The notes beneath the pieces are model-generated. The model worked only from the letters and a program-made list of their open reading frames with translations. It was not told where the DNA came from and searched no databases. Of a stretch of 64,000 bases of DNA, positions 34,796 to 43,549 are shown in pieces; the first letter of the stretch is position 1, and the number at the start of each line of letters is the position of its first letter. The DNA comes from Microbacterium sp. Root553 (GTDB lineage Bacteria; Actinomycetota; Actinomycetes; Actinomycetales; Microbacteriaceae). Made by a program: the position numbers and the translations under genes. The stretch is from NCBI RefSeq assembly GCF_001426995.1, contig NZ_LMFY01000001.1, positions 1,140,713-1,204,712 on the forward strand, read 5' to 3'.

Positions 34796-36010
34796 ATGCA
34801 GCGTGGGTCGAACCTCCCTGCTGTGGGCGTCTACAACCAGGCGCTCGTCTTCGACCTCATCCGCCGGTCCGAAGAAGGGCTCAGCCGCAGCGAGCTCGCC
34901 GAACGCACGGGGCTGTCGACGCAGACGCTCAGCAATGTCACTCGCCGGCTGGCCAACGAGGGGCTGATCGAGGAGACCGGAAAGGTCATCTCGGGCCCGG
35001 GAAAGCCCCGCACGCTCCTCGCGCTGCGATCGGATTCGCGCTACGCGGTCGGTGTGCACCTCGACCCGGCCGTCGACACCGTCGTGGTCGTCGATGCCGC
35101 CGGCGCGGTCGTCGCCAGGACCGAGCAGACCCCCGGAGGCGCTGACGCGTCGCCGGATGAACTCGTGGGACGTCTCGGAGACAGCGTCCGGTCGCTCATC
35201 GCCGAGGCGCGGCTTCCTGCCGAGCGCGTGCTCGGGATCGGCGTGGCCGCTCCCGGGCCCTTCGACCGCGATGCGGGTCGACTGCTGAATCCGCCGCTCC
35301 TGCCCGCCTGGCACAACGTGCCCGTGCGCACGGAGCTCGAACGGGTCAGCGGGTTGCCGACGCTGCTCGAGAAGGATGTCGTCGCGACCGTCGTCGGCGA
35401 GCAGTGGTTCGACGCGGGGCAGGAGCTCGCCGACGCGATGTTCCTCTACTACGGCGCGGGCCTCGGCCTCGGGCTCTCGGTCTCGGGGGCGCCGGTGCAC
35501 GGCAGGACGGGCAACGCCGGCAACATCGCGCACATCGTCGTCGACACCGAGGGGCCGATCTGCACCTGCGGATCCCGTGGCTGCATCGGAGTGATCATGG
35601 AGCCGCGGATGCTCCTCGCCCAGGCCGGGCACGCGACACCGCCGAGCGGCACAGGAGATGCGCGGATGCAGCTCGAGCGGCTGTCGTCGTTGGCCGCCGC
35701 CGGAGACGAGGGAGTGCTCGCAGCCCTCGAAAGCGCCGGGAGGCACCTCGCGACGGCCATCGTCGAAGTGAACAACCTTCTCGATCTCGGCATCGTCGTC
35801 CTGGGCGGGCCTGCGTGGTCGAGGCTCGGCGAGCGGCTTCTGCCGGTGCTGGACCACTGGGTGCACACCACCGCCGTCAGCACCTCCACCGAACCCGTGC
35901 ATCTGCGCCCCTCGCAGATCGGAGCGGACTCCGCCGCCGTGGGAGCCGCGTGCCTCGTGCTCGACGATGCGCTCACCGCGCGGGCGTCGCGACTCATGAT
36001 CAGCCGCTGA
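34796..36010 (+). CDS. ROK family transcriptional regulator of the mannosidase locus
   Basis: 404 residues. N-terminal winged helix (NQALVFDLIRRSEEGLSRSELAERTGLSTQTLSNVTRRLANEGLI, residues 14-58), then the ROK sugar-kinase-like domain with GIGVAAPGPFD, the phosphate-binding LYYGAGLGLGL and the zinc-binding signature CTCGSRGCIG near residue 255. NagC/Mlc-type regulators bind sugars or sugar phosphates and repress uptake genes. ATG 34796 chosen over a GTG at 34772 because GAGGAG lies six nt upstream. It directly precedes a sugar ABC importer and a GH38 mannosidase, the likely targets. Confidence 0.92.
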   Translation: MQRGSNLPAVGVYNQALVFDLIRRSEEGLSRSELAERTGLSTQTLSNVTRRLANEGLIEETGKVISGPGKPRTLLALRSDSRYAVGVHLDPAVDTVVVVDAAGAVVARTEQTPGGADASPDELVGRLGDSVRSLIAEARLPAERVLGIGVAAPGPFDRDAGRLLNPPLLPAWHNVPVRTELERVSGLPTLLEKDVVATVVGEQWFDAGQELADAMFLYYGAGLGLGLSVSGAPVHGRTGNAGNIAHIVVDTEGPICTCGSRGCIGVIMEPRMLLAQAGHATPPSGTGDARMQLERLSSLAAAGDEGVLAALESAGRHLATAIVEVNNLLDLGIVVLGGPAWSRLGERLLPVLDHWVHTTAVSTSTEPVHLRPSQIGADSAAVGAACLVLDDALTARASRLMISR

Positions 36011-36031
36011 CCGCTGACGGATCTCCATAGC

Positions 36032-36089
36032 GTTCCGTGACGGAACTGTTACTCCGCCCTCTCGACCTATTTATCCCATTTGATAGGAT
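36032..36089 (+). promoter_or_regulatory. Candidate ROK operator and promoter of the sugar locus
   Basis: Perfect 7-1-7 palindrome GTTCCGT-G-ACGGAAC at 36032-36046, followed by an AT-rich patch with TAGGAT (36084-36089) as likely -10 and TCGACC (36062-36067) as a weak -35. The right half with its flank, TGACGGAACTG (36038-36048), recurs exactly at 34600-34610 upstream of the ROK gene. The position upstream of both the importer and the regulator suits a ROK site with autoregulation (inference). Confidence 0.5.
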
Positions 36090-36141
36090 TATCCGTCTGA
36101 GGGCCTCAACAGCGAGGTCCGCATGCAAAGGAGCAAAGCAG

Positions 36142-37494
36142 ATGCGAACGAAGCCCCTCGCCGCCATCGGCGCGATCGCGGTCGGCGCGATCGTCCTCTC
36201 GGGATGCGGTGCGTCCGGGGACGCAGAGACGTCCGACAGCGGCGACCGCACCATCACCGTCGCGTATCAGATGACGTCCGCGTTCCACCAGCTCGATGAC
36301 CTCTTCCAGAAGGTCAAGCCCGAGTTCGAGGCCGCGAACCCCGGGGTGACGGTCAAGCTCCAGCCGATCGAGTCCGAAGACGAGTACTTCACGAAGCTGG
36401 CTCTGATGAACGGCTCGCCCGACACGGCACCCGACGTGATCTACGAGGACACCTTCCAGCTGCGCTCCGACGCCGCGGCCGGTTACCTGCTGCCGATCGA
36501 CGACTACCTCGCGGACTGGGATGACTGGGACCAGTTCTACGACGCGGCCAAGGAGGCGGGTCTCGGAGGAGACGGCAGCACCTACGGCGTCTCGATGGGC
36601 ACCGACACCCGTGCGATCTACTACAACAAGGAGATCTTCGCGGCCGCGGGACTCCCCACCGACTGGCAGCCCGAGTCGTGGCAGGACATCCTCGATGCCG
36701 CTGAAGCCGTGAAGGCGTACGACGCCGACCTGATCCCCCTGAACATCTACGGCAGCAAGAGCGCGGGTGAGCAGACGTCGATGCAGGGTCTCGAGATGCT
36801 CCTCTACGGCACCGAGTCCACTCTCTACGACGCCGACTCCGACAAGTGGGCGGTGGGCTCCCAGGGTCTCACCGACTCCTTCGGCTTCTACGACACGCTC
36901 TACAAGAACGATCTCGCCACTCCGCTCGATCTCGCCCTCGACTCGACCATCGGCAGCCGCGTCTCGACGGAGCTGCTTCCCGAGGGCAAGCTCGCCATGG
37001 CCATCGACGGATCGTGGCTCCCCGGTGGCTGGATCAGCGGCGACGGCGCCTGGGACGGCTGGGCGGACAAGATCGGTCTCGCGAAGATGCCGACGCAGGA
37101 CGGCGGCAAGCCCGGCTTCACCTCGATGTCCGGGGGCTGGACCCTCGCGGTCGGATCCCAGACCACGCACCCGCAGACGTCGTTCGACTTCATCGCGATG
37201 GCGCTGAACCAGGAGAACTCGCTCAAGTACGACACCGAGAACAGTCAGATCGCCGTCCGTGAGGACGTCGCGACCGACGACGCGTACCTCGCGTACAACC
37301 CGACCTTCGCGTTCTTCTCCGACCTCGTGCAGTACACGCACTTCCGTCCGACCACGCCGGACTACTCGCAGATCACCAGCGCTCTCCAGCAGGCCACCGA
37401 ATCGGTGATCACCGGAGAAGCGACCCCGGAGGATGCCGCGAAGACCTACGACGACGCGCTCACCCAGATCGTCGGCCCGGACAAGGTCGAGTAG
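36142..37494 (+). CDS. Sugar ABC transporter substrate-binding lipoprotein (family 1)
   Basis: 450 residues. Signal peptide MRTKPLAAIGAIAVGAIVLSGC with lipobox LSGC (Cys22). The mature domain is of the MalE/UgpB kind: FEAANPGVTVKLQPIESEDEYFTKLALMNGSPDTAPDVIYEDTFQL, YGVSMGTDTRAIYYNKEIFAAAGLPTDWQPESWQDILDAA, and the late KLAMAIDGSWLPGGWI. AAGGAG at 36128-36133 precedes the ATG by eight nt. Together with the following permeases it should import an oligosaccharide, probably mannose-containing given the downstream GH38 enzyme. Confidence 0.93.
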   Translation: MRTKPLAAIGAIAVGAIVLSGCGASGDAETSDSGDRTITVAYQMTSAFHQLDDLFQKVKPEFEAANPGVTVKLQPIESEDEYFTKLALMNGSPDTAPDVIYEDTFQLRSDAAAGYLLPIDDYLADWDDWDQFYDAAKEAGLGGDGSTYGVSMGTDTRAIYYNKEIFAAAGLPTDWQPESWQDILDAAEAVKAYDADLIPLNIYGSKSAGEQTSMQGLEMLLYGTESTLYDADSDKWAVGSQGLTDSFGFYDTLYKNDLATPLDLALDSTIGSRVSTELLPEGKLAMAIDGSWLPGGWISGDGAWDGWADKIGLAKMPTQDGGKPGFTSMSGGWTLAVGSQTTHPQTSFDFIAMALNQENSLKYDTENSQIAVREDVATDDAYLAYNPTFAFFSDLVQYTHFRPTTPDYSQITSALQQATESVITGEATPEDAAKTYDDALTQIVGPDKVE

Positions 37495-37504
37495 GACTCC
37501 CGCA

Positions 37505-38434
37505 GTGACCTCTGCAACCGCAACGCGCAGCCCGGCCCCGGTGCACACCGGGGCCGGGCGGCGCGCCCCGCTCCGCGACCTGCTGCGCTCCGTCCCGCTG
37601 CTGCCCGCCGTGGTGCTGCTGGTCGTGTTCCTGCTCGGGCCGATCCTCTACGCCATCTGGGGATCGCTGACCAACCGCGCCCTCACCGGCTACCGGGCGG
37701 CGAAGCCCGAGTTCGTCGGATTCGACAACTACATCTCGCTGTTCACCGACCCGAACTTCTGGACGGCGCTGGTTCTCACGGTCGTCTTCGTGCTGTTCTC
37801 CGCGATCATCGGTCAGAACGTGCTGGGACTCGGTGTCGCCGCACTCATGCGCATCGGCTCGAAGTCGGTCAACAGCGTCGTCGGCGCGCTCGTCGTCGTG
37901 GCCTGGGTGATGCCCGAGATCGTCGCCGCGTTCGCCCTGTACGCCTACTTCTCGAAGGACGGCACGCTCAACGCGCTGCTGGAGGGCATCGGCATCCCCG
38001 CGGTGAGCTGGCTCATCGAGTACCCGATGTTCGCCGTCATCCTCGCCAACGTCTGGCGCGGCACGGCCTTCTCGATGCTCGTCTACGGAGCCGCCCTCAA
38101 CGAGGTGCCGCCGGAGGTGATGGAGGCCGCGCAGATCGACGGCGCGAACGCCGCCCAGCGCTTCTTCCTCATCACCATCCCGATGATCCGCCGCTCGATC
38201 TCGACGAACCTCATGCTCACCACCCTGCAGACTCTCGGCACGTTCGGGCTCATCTGGGTGATGACCAAGGGAGGGCCGGGCGTCTCGAGTTCCACCCTCC
38301 CCGTCCTCGCCTATCAGGAGGCCTTCCAGTACTCCCAGATCGGCTACGGCACGGCGATCGCTGCGGTGACGCTCGTGCTCGGTGCGATCTTCGCGATCTT
38401 CTACATCCGCATCCTCAAGCCGGAGGTCGATTGA
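37505..38434 (+). CDS. Sugar ABC transporter permease (MalF-like)
   Basis: 309 residues, six transmembrane helices. Starts with GTG ten nt after the binding-protein stop. Helix LLPAVVLLVVFLLGPILYAIWGSL, the FVGFDNYISLFTDPNFWTALVLT segment and the EAA loop YGAALNEVPPEVMEAAQIDGANAAQRFFLITIPMIRRS near residue 210 are diagnostic of the MalF/UgpA subfamily. Its stop overlaps the next start (TGATG). Confidence 0.92.
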   Translation: MTSATATRSPAPVHTGAGRRAPLRDLLRSVPLLPAVVLLVVFLLGPILYAIWGSLTNRALTGYRAAKPEFVGFDNYISLFTDPNFWTALVLTVVFVLFSAIIGQNVLGLGVAALMRIGSKSVNSVVGALVVVAWVMPEIVAAFALYAYFSKDGTLNALLEGIGIPAVSWLIEYPMFAVILANVWRGTAFSMLVYGAALNEVPPEVMEAAQIDGANAAQRFFLITIPMIRRSISTNLMLTTLQTLGTFGLIWVMTKGGPGVSSSTLPVLAYQEAFQYSQIGYGTAIAAVTLVLGAIFAIFYIRILKPEVD

Positions 38435-39321
38435 TGACTGCCACCGAAGCACTCGTCCGCCCCACCGTCCGGCGCGGCCCGCGCATCTCGGTCGCGTCGC
38501 CCGCGAAGCGCCGCTCCACGGGGCTCGCCAACGCCGTCCTGATCGTGATCGGGGTCGTGTTCCTCGTGCCCATCGCGTGGATCGCGTTCTCGGCGGTGTC
38601 TCCGTCGGCCACGGTGTCGATCTCGGTGCCGGAGAGCCTCACGCTCGACAACTTCGTCGCGGTGTTCGACTGGTCGATGACGCTGCTGCCGCTGTGGAAC
38701 TCGGCGCTGATCTCGTTCGGCACCGCCCTCATCACCGTCGTCGTCGGCGTGCTCGCCGCGTATCCGCTCTCGCGGCACAACTCCCGTTTCCAGCGCGGCT
38801 TCATGTACTCGGTCCTGTTCGGTTCCTGCCTGCCGATCACGGCGATGATGGTGCCGGTCTACGCGCTCTTCGTGCAGTTGAAGATGCTCGATTCCCAGGT
38901 CAGCGTGATCCTGTTCATGGCCGCCACATCGCTGCCCATGGCGATCTGGATGCTGAAGAACTTCATGGACTCGGTGCCGGTCTCCCTCGAGGAGGCCGCG
39001 TGGGTCGACGGCGCCTCCGCCATGCGGGCGCTGTGGACCATCGTCCTGCCGCTCATGCGCCCCGGCATCAGCGTCGTCTTCATCTTCGTGTTCACGCAGG
39101 CGTGGGGGAACTTCTTCGTCCCGTTCGTCCTGCTGTTCAGCTCGGAGAAGATGCCGGCGGCCGTCGCGATCTTCACGTTCTTCGGCAACCACGGCGCGGT
39201 CGCCTACGGACAGCTCGCCGCGTTCGCCACGTTGTACTCCGTGCCGATCCTCGTCCTGTACCTGCTCGTGCAGCGTCTGTCCGGCAGCAGCTTCGCGCTG
39301 GCCGGCGGCGTCAAGGGCTGA
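38434..39321 (+). CDS. Sugar ABC transporter permease (MalG-like)
   Basis: 295 residues, six helices. First helix NAVLIVIGVVFLVPIAWIAFSAVSP; EAA loop ...VPVSLEEAAWVDGASAMRALWTIVLPLMRPG... near residue 185, typical of MalG/UgpE. ATG at 38434 overlaps the previous stop by one base and CGGAGGT lies upstream. No ATPase gene follows; as for many actinobacterial sugar importers, a shared MsiK-type ATPase encoded elsewhere is the likely motor (inference). Confidence 0.92.
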   Translation: MTATEALVRPTVRRGPRISVASPAKRRSTGLANAVLIVIGVVFLVPIAWIAFSAVSPSATVSISVPESLTLDNFVAVFDWSMTLLPLWNSALISFGTALITVVVGVLAAYPLSRHNSRFQRGFMYSVLFGSCLPITAMMVPVYALFVQLKMLDSQVSVILFMAATSLPMAIWMLKNFMDSVPVSLEEAAWVDGASAMRALWTIVLPLMRPGISVVFIFVFTQAWGNFFVPFVLLFSSEKMPAAVAIFTFFGNHGAVAYGQLAAFATLYSVPILVLYLLVQRLSGSSFALAGGVKG

Positions 39322-39364
39322 TCCCCGCCTCCTCGCACACCCCACGATCCAGAAAGCACCACTC

Positions 39365-42300
39365 ATGCACGACCGCACCGCGCTCATCGAGATGCGCATC
39401 GACCGATTCCTCCGCGAGCGTCTGCGCCCGGCTCGTCACCGGCTGAGCCACCCGCTCGAGGTCCGCGCCTGGGAGGTGCCGGGTGAGCCGGTGCCCTTCG
39501 CGGATGCTGCGCAGGCGGACTACACGCCCACCGCGGTCGGCACCGCGTGGGGGCGCCCGTGGGGCACGACGTGGTTCCGGGTGAGCGGGCAGGTCCCGGC
39601 CGAGTGGCGCACGGCATCCGGCGACCTCCCCGACGGCACCAGGGCAGAGCTGGTCGTGGACCTCGGCTTCACGGCCGGACAGAGCGGCTTCCAGGCCGAG
39701 GCTCTCGTCTGGGGTCTCGACGGGAGTCCGATCAAAGGCATCTCGCCGTTCAACAACGCGGTCGCCGCAGCGGTGCAGCCGGACGGACGCATCGACGTGC
39801 TGCTCGAGGCGGCATCCAACCCCGACGTGGGCAGCATCTTCACGTTCGACCCGACGCGACTCGGCGACCCCGACACCGCCGGCGTCGATCCGATCTACGT
39901 GCTCCGGGTCGTGGACGTGGCCCTGCGCGACCTGACCGTCGAGTCGCTGCTCGACGACACCGTGATCCTGCGCGGGCTCCTCGGCGAGCTCGATGCCTCT
40001 TCGCCGCGACGGGCGGAGATCGTGCAGGCACTGGATCGGATGATCGACCTCGTCGACCCGCATGATGTCGCGGGCACGGCGGCGGAGGGCCGGGAGGCGC
40101 TGCGCGCGGTGCTGGCGAGTCCCGCGCATGCCAGCGCGCACGTGCTGCATGCCGTCGGGCACGCGCACATCGACTCGGCGTGGTTGTGGCCCGTGCGCGA
40201 GACGGCGCGCAAGGTGTCGCGGACCTTCTCGAACGTGCTCGCGCTGATGGACGAGAACCCCGACGTCGTCTTCGCCAGTTCGTCGGCGCAGCAGTTCGCG
40301 TGGATCAAGGAGCGCTACCCCGAGATCTGGGAGCGTCTGGTCGAGCGCGTGCGCGAAGGCCGCTTCGTGCCTGTCGGCGGCATGTGGGTCGAGTCGGACA
40401 CGAACATGGTCGGCTCCGAGGCCCTCGCCCGTCAGCTCGTCGAGGGCAAGGGGTTCTTCCTCCGGGAGTTCGGGATCGACACCCCCGAGGTCTGGCTGCC
40501 CGACTCCTTCGGCTACAGCGGCGCCCTTCCGCAGATCATCAAGGCCTCGGGATCCAAGTGGTTCCTGACGCAGAAGATCTCGTGGAACGAGACGAACCGG
40601 ATGCCGCATCACACGTTCCTCTGGGAGGGCCTCGACGGCACCCGCGTGTTCACGCACTTCCCCCCGGTGGACAAGTACAACTCGGATGCCTCGCAGGCCG
40701 ATCTCGCGCATGCGCAGCGGAATTTCCAGGACAAGGGCAGGGCGCGGGTCTCGCTGCTGCCCTACGGGTACGGCGACGGCGGAGGCGGTCCGACCCGGGA
40801 GATGGCCGCGCAGGTCGAGCGCGCGGGGTCGCTGGAAGGGTCCCCGGTCGCCCGGCATTCCACGCCGCGGGCGTTCTTCGAGCAGGCCGAGTCCGAATAC
40901 CCGTCGCCCGAGGTGTGGAGCGGTGAGCTGTATCTCGAGTTCCACCGCGGCACGTACACGAGTCAGCTGCGCACCAAGCAGGGCAACCGTCGCAGCGAGC
41001 ACCTGCTGCGCGAGGCCGAGCTCTGGGCGGCGACGGCGTCCGTCCGCACCGGTCGCCCCTACCCGGCCGAGCAGCTCACCCGTCTCTGGCAGCTCGTGCT
41101 CCTCCAGCAGTTCCACGACATCCTTCCCGGCACATCGATCGCCTGGGTGCATCAGGATGCCGAGCGCAACTACGCGGCGATCGCCGTCGAGCTCGAGCAG
41201 ATCATCGCCGACTCCCTGCGGGCACTGGTCGGCGAAGGCACGCGCAGCCTCGTCGCCAACGCGGCGCCGCACGGGAACGCCTCGGTCGGAGCGCTGGCTA
41301 TCGGCGAGGCGGATGCGGTCGCACCCGTCGCACCGGTCGCCGCGGAGGGCGGGTTCGTGCTCGACAACGGCCTCGTGCGGGCGACGATCGACGCGCGCGG
41401 TGTGCTGACCTCGATCATCGACCTGACGAGCGGGCGCGAGGTCGTGCCTGCCGGTCAGAGCGCCGGCGTCTTCCAGCTGCACCGGGACACCCCGACGCAG
41501 TGGGACGCCTGGGACATCGACGAGCACTACCGCCGCAACGTGACCGACCTCCTCGACGTGGACGGCATCGAGATCGTCGACGGCGCCGTGGTGATCTCGC
41601 GCACGTTCGGTGCATCGACGCTGGTGCACAGCATCCGTCTCGATGAGGGATCGCGCACGCTGAAGCTGGCTGTCGACGTCGACTGGCGCGAGCGGCAGAA
41701 GCTGCTCAAGCTCAGTGTCCCCGTCGACGTGCACACCGATCATGCCGCCTCGGAGATCCAGTTCGGGCACATCGTGCGTCCGACCCACACCAACACCTCG
41801 TGGGACGCTGCGCGCTTCGAGACCGTGGCGCATCGATGGGTCCGAGTGGGGGAGAGCGACTTCGGCGTCGCGGTCACCAACGACTCCACCTACGGCCACG
41901 ACATCACCCGGCACCCGCGCGAGAGCGGCGGCACGTATTCGACCGTGCGGCTCTCGCTCGTGAGGGCGGCGCTGTTCCCCGACCCGCAGCAGGATCAGGG
42001 CCGGCACCATCTGGAGGTCGGCATCGTCGTCGGCGGCGAGCTCGTCGATGCGATCGCCGAGGGGTACCGCACGAACCTCGCGGAGCGTCGCGTCGTGGGC
42101 GCCGACGATGTGCACCCTCTCGTCGCGATCGATCACCCGGGTGTGGTGGTCGAGGCGGTCAAGCTCGCCCAGGACGGCAGCGGCGACGTCATCGTGCGCC
42201 TGTACGAGGCTCTCGGGCGTCGCGCCGATGCCATGGTCGCCGTGGGATTCCCGAGCGGTGACGCCGGCGAGGTCGACCTGCTCGAGCGTGAGATCGAGCC

Positions 42301-42388
42301 GGCCGCGCTGTCGGGTCAGGATGCCGACGGCTTCCGTCTGTCGCTCCGACCGTTCCAGCTCGTGACGCTGCGGCTGCCGCGAGGCTGA
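39365..42388 (+). CDS. Alpha-mannosidase, glycoside hydrolase family 38
   Basis: 1007 residues, full length for bacterial GH38. Catalytic barrel: HAVGHAHIDSAWLWPVRET (zinc ligands His/Asp, near residue 260), GMWVESDTNMVGSEALARQL, and WLPDSFGYSGALPQI with the catalytic nucleophile Asp in 'PDSFGYS'. Further zinc ligand region LQQFHDILPGTSI near residue 583, then the C-terminal beta-sandwich domains. No signal peptide, so it acts in the cytoplasm on imported mannosides, releasing alpha-linked mannose. Last gene of the ROK-ABC-GH38 locus, 43 nt after the permease. A GC-rich hairpin (42398-42439) follows and may end transcription. Confidence 0.95.
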   Translation: MHDRTALIEMRIDRFLRERLRPARHRLSHPLEVRAWEVPGEPVPFADAAQADYTPTAVGTAWGRPWGTTWFRVSGQVPAEWRTASGDLPDGTRAELVVDLGFTAGQSGFQAEALVWGLDGSPIKGISPFNNAVAAAVQPDGRIDVLLEAASNPDVGSIFTFDPTRLGDPDTAGVDPIYVLRVVDVALRDLTVESLLDDTVILRGLLGELDASSPRRAEIVQALDRMIDLVDPHDVAGTAAEGREALRAVLASPAHASAHVLHAVGHAHIDSAWLWPVRETARKVSRTFSNVLALMDENPDVVFASSSAQQFAWIKERYPEIWERLVERVREGRFVPVGGMWVESDTNMVGSEALARQLVEGKGFFLREFGIDTPEVWLPDSFGYSGALPQIIKASGSKWFLTQKISWNETNRMPHHTFLWEGLDGTRVFTHFPPVDKYNSDASQADLAHAQRNFQDKGRARVSLLPYGYGDGGGGPTREMAAQVERAGSLEGSPVARHSTPRAFFEQAESEYPSPEVWSGELYLEFHRGTYTSQLRTKQGNRRSEHLLREAELWAATASVRTGRPYPAEQLTRLWQLVLLQQFHDILPGTSIAWVHQDAERNYAAIAVELEQIIADSLRALVGEGTRSLVANAAPHGNASVGALAIGEADAVAPVAPVAAEGGFVLDNGLVRATIDARGVLTSIIDLTSGREVVPAGQSAGVFQLHRDTPTQWDAWDIDEHYRRNVTDLLDVDGIEIVDGAVVISRTFGASTLVHSIRLDEGSRTLKLAVDVDWRERQKLLKLSVPVDVHTDHAASEIQFGHIVRPTHTNTSWDAARFETVAHRWVRVGESDFGVAVTNDSTYGHDITRHPRESGGTYSTVRLSLVRAALFPDPQQDQGRHHLEVGIVVGGELVDAIAEGYRTNLAERRVVGADDVHPLVAIDHPGVVVEAVKLAQDGSGDVIVRLYEALGRRADAMVAVGFPSGDAGEVDLLEREIEPAALSGQDADGFRLSLRPFQLVTLRLPRG

Positions 42389-42576
42389 GGGGAGGACGGG
42401 ACGCCCCCACCACGGGGGAGGCGGCAGAAAGGGCGCCCCATCCGATGCCGCCATCTGGACGGCACCCCAGCTGCCGCGACAGGCGCGACAGAGCTGTATC
42501 GCAAGAGTGACACCGGAGCGCCCGCCGCGCAAGGGCTATCGCGCACGGCGGGGCTCCGGATCACCTCAGCCGAGCG

Positions 42577-43473
42577 TCACGGGGTGGGCATGCCGCCGTT
42601 CACGTTCAGGGTCTCGCCGATCACGTAGCTGGATTCGGCCGACGCCAGGAACACGTAGGCGGGAGCCAGCTCCGCGGGCTGCCCCATGCGTCCGAGCGGG
42701 GTCTCCTCGCCGAACTGGTCGAGCTTCTCCTGCGGCTGACCGTCGCTCGGCTGCAGCGGCGTCCAGATCGGGCCGGGGGCGACCGCGTTCACGCGGATGC
42801 CCTTCGGCGCGAGCTGGTCGGCGAGGCCCTTCGTGAAGGCGTTGATCGTCGCCTTCGTCGAGGCGTAGTCGACGAGCATGCCCGACGGCGAGTACGCCTG
42901 GATCGAGGTGGTGTTGATGATCGACGACCCGGCAGGCAGGTGCGGAAGCGCCGCCTTGGTGATCCAGAACATCGCGTAGACGTTCGTCTTGAAGGTGTCG
43001 TCGAACTGCTCGTCGGTGATGTCGCCGAGCGACTCCTGGTAGATCTGCTTGCCGCCGTTGTTGACCAGGATGTCGAGGCCGCCGAGAGCGCCCACGGCTT
43101 CGGCCACGAGCGTGCGGCAGTACTCCGCGTCCCGGAGGTCGCCCGGCAGGGTGGCCACGTTCGCGCCGGCCTCGCGGAGGATACCGGCGATGCGAGCCGC
43201 GTCCTCCTCCTCTTCCGGCAGGTACGAGAGCGCCACGTCGGCGCCCTCTCGGGCGAACGCGATCGCGGTGGCCGCACCGATGCCGGAGTCGCCGCCGGTG
43301 ATGAGAGCCTTGCGGCCGCTCAGGCGCCCGCTGCCACGGTAGCTGTCCTCTCCGAGGTCGGCCTTCGGGGCGAGGTCGGCGTCGAGACCGGGCTCGGGCA
43401 TGTGCTGCTTCTGGGGCTCGATGTCGGAGTAGAGCTCAGCGGGGTTGACGAAGGTGTACTGGTCACGAGACAT
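42577..43473 (-). CDS. SDR family oxidoreductase (YghA-like)
   Basis: 298 residues. A 50-residue N-terminal extension with PQKQHMPEPGLDADLAPKADLGEDSYRGSGRL typical of the YghA/YdaD-type subgroup, then the Rossmann signature ALITGGDSGIGAATAIAFAREGADV, LVNNGGKQIYQ (NNAG-type motif), and the catalytic triad with Ser in NTTSIQAYSPS, and Tyr/Lys in DYASTKAT. NAD(P)-dependent; substrate unknown, the group is linked to general or osmotic stress. 76 nt after the GH15 gene on the same strand, possibly one unit. Confidence 0.92.
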   Translation of the reverse strand: MSRDQYTFVNPAELYSDIEPQKQHMPEPGLDADLAPKADLGEDSYRGSGRLSGRKALITGGDSGIGAATAIAFAREGADVALSYLPEEEEDAARIAGILREAGANVATLPGDLRDAEYCRTLVAEAVGALGGLDILVNNGGKQIYQESLGDITDEQFDDTFKTNVYAMFWITKAALPHLPAGSSIINTTSIQAYSPSGMLVDYASTKATINAFTKGLADQLAPKGIRVNAVAPGPIWTPLQPSDGQPQEKLDQFGEETPLGRMGQPAELAPAYVFLASAESSYVIGETLNVNGGMPTP

Positions 43474-43549
43474 GGTGTGTCCTCTCCTTGTTTTCGTTCG
43501 TTCGGTCTGGGGTCGGGGCGCGGTCGACGGAGCCGGATCGGGATCCGGC

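Noticed and set aside
39311..42532. A 1073-residue minus-strand frame opposite the alpha-mannosidase
   Set aside because: Low-complexity Arg/Val/Glu-rich shadow of the GH38 gene, which has all catalytic motifs on the plus strand.
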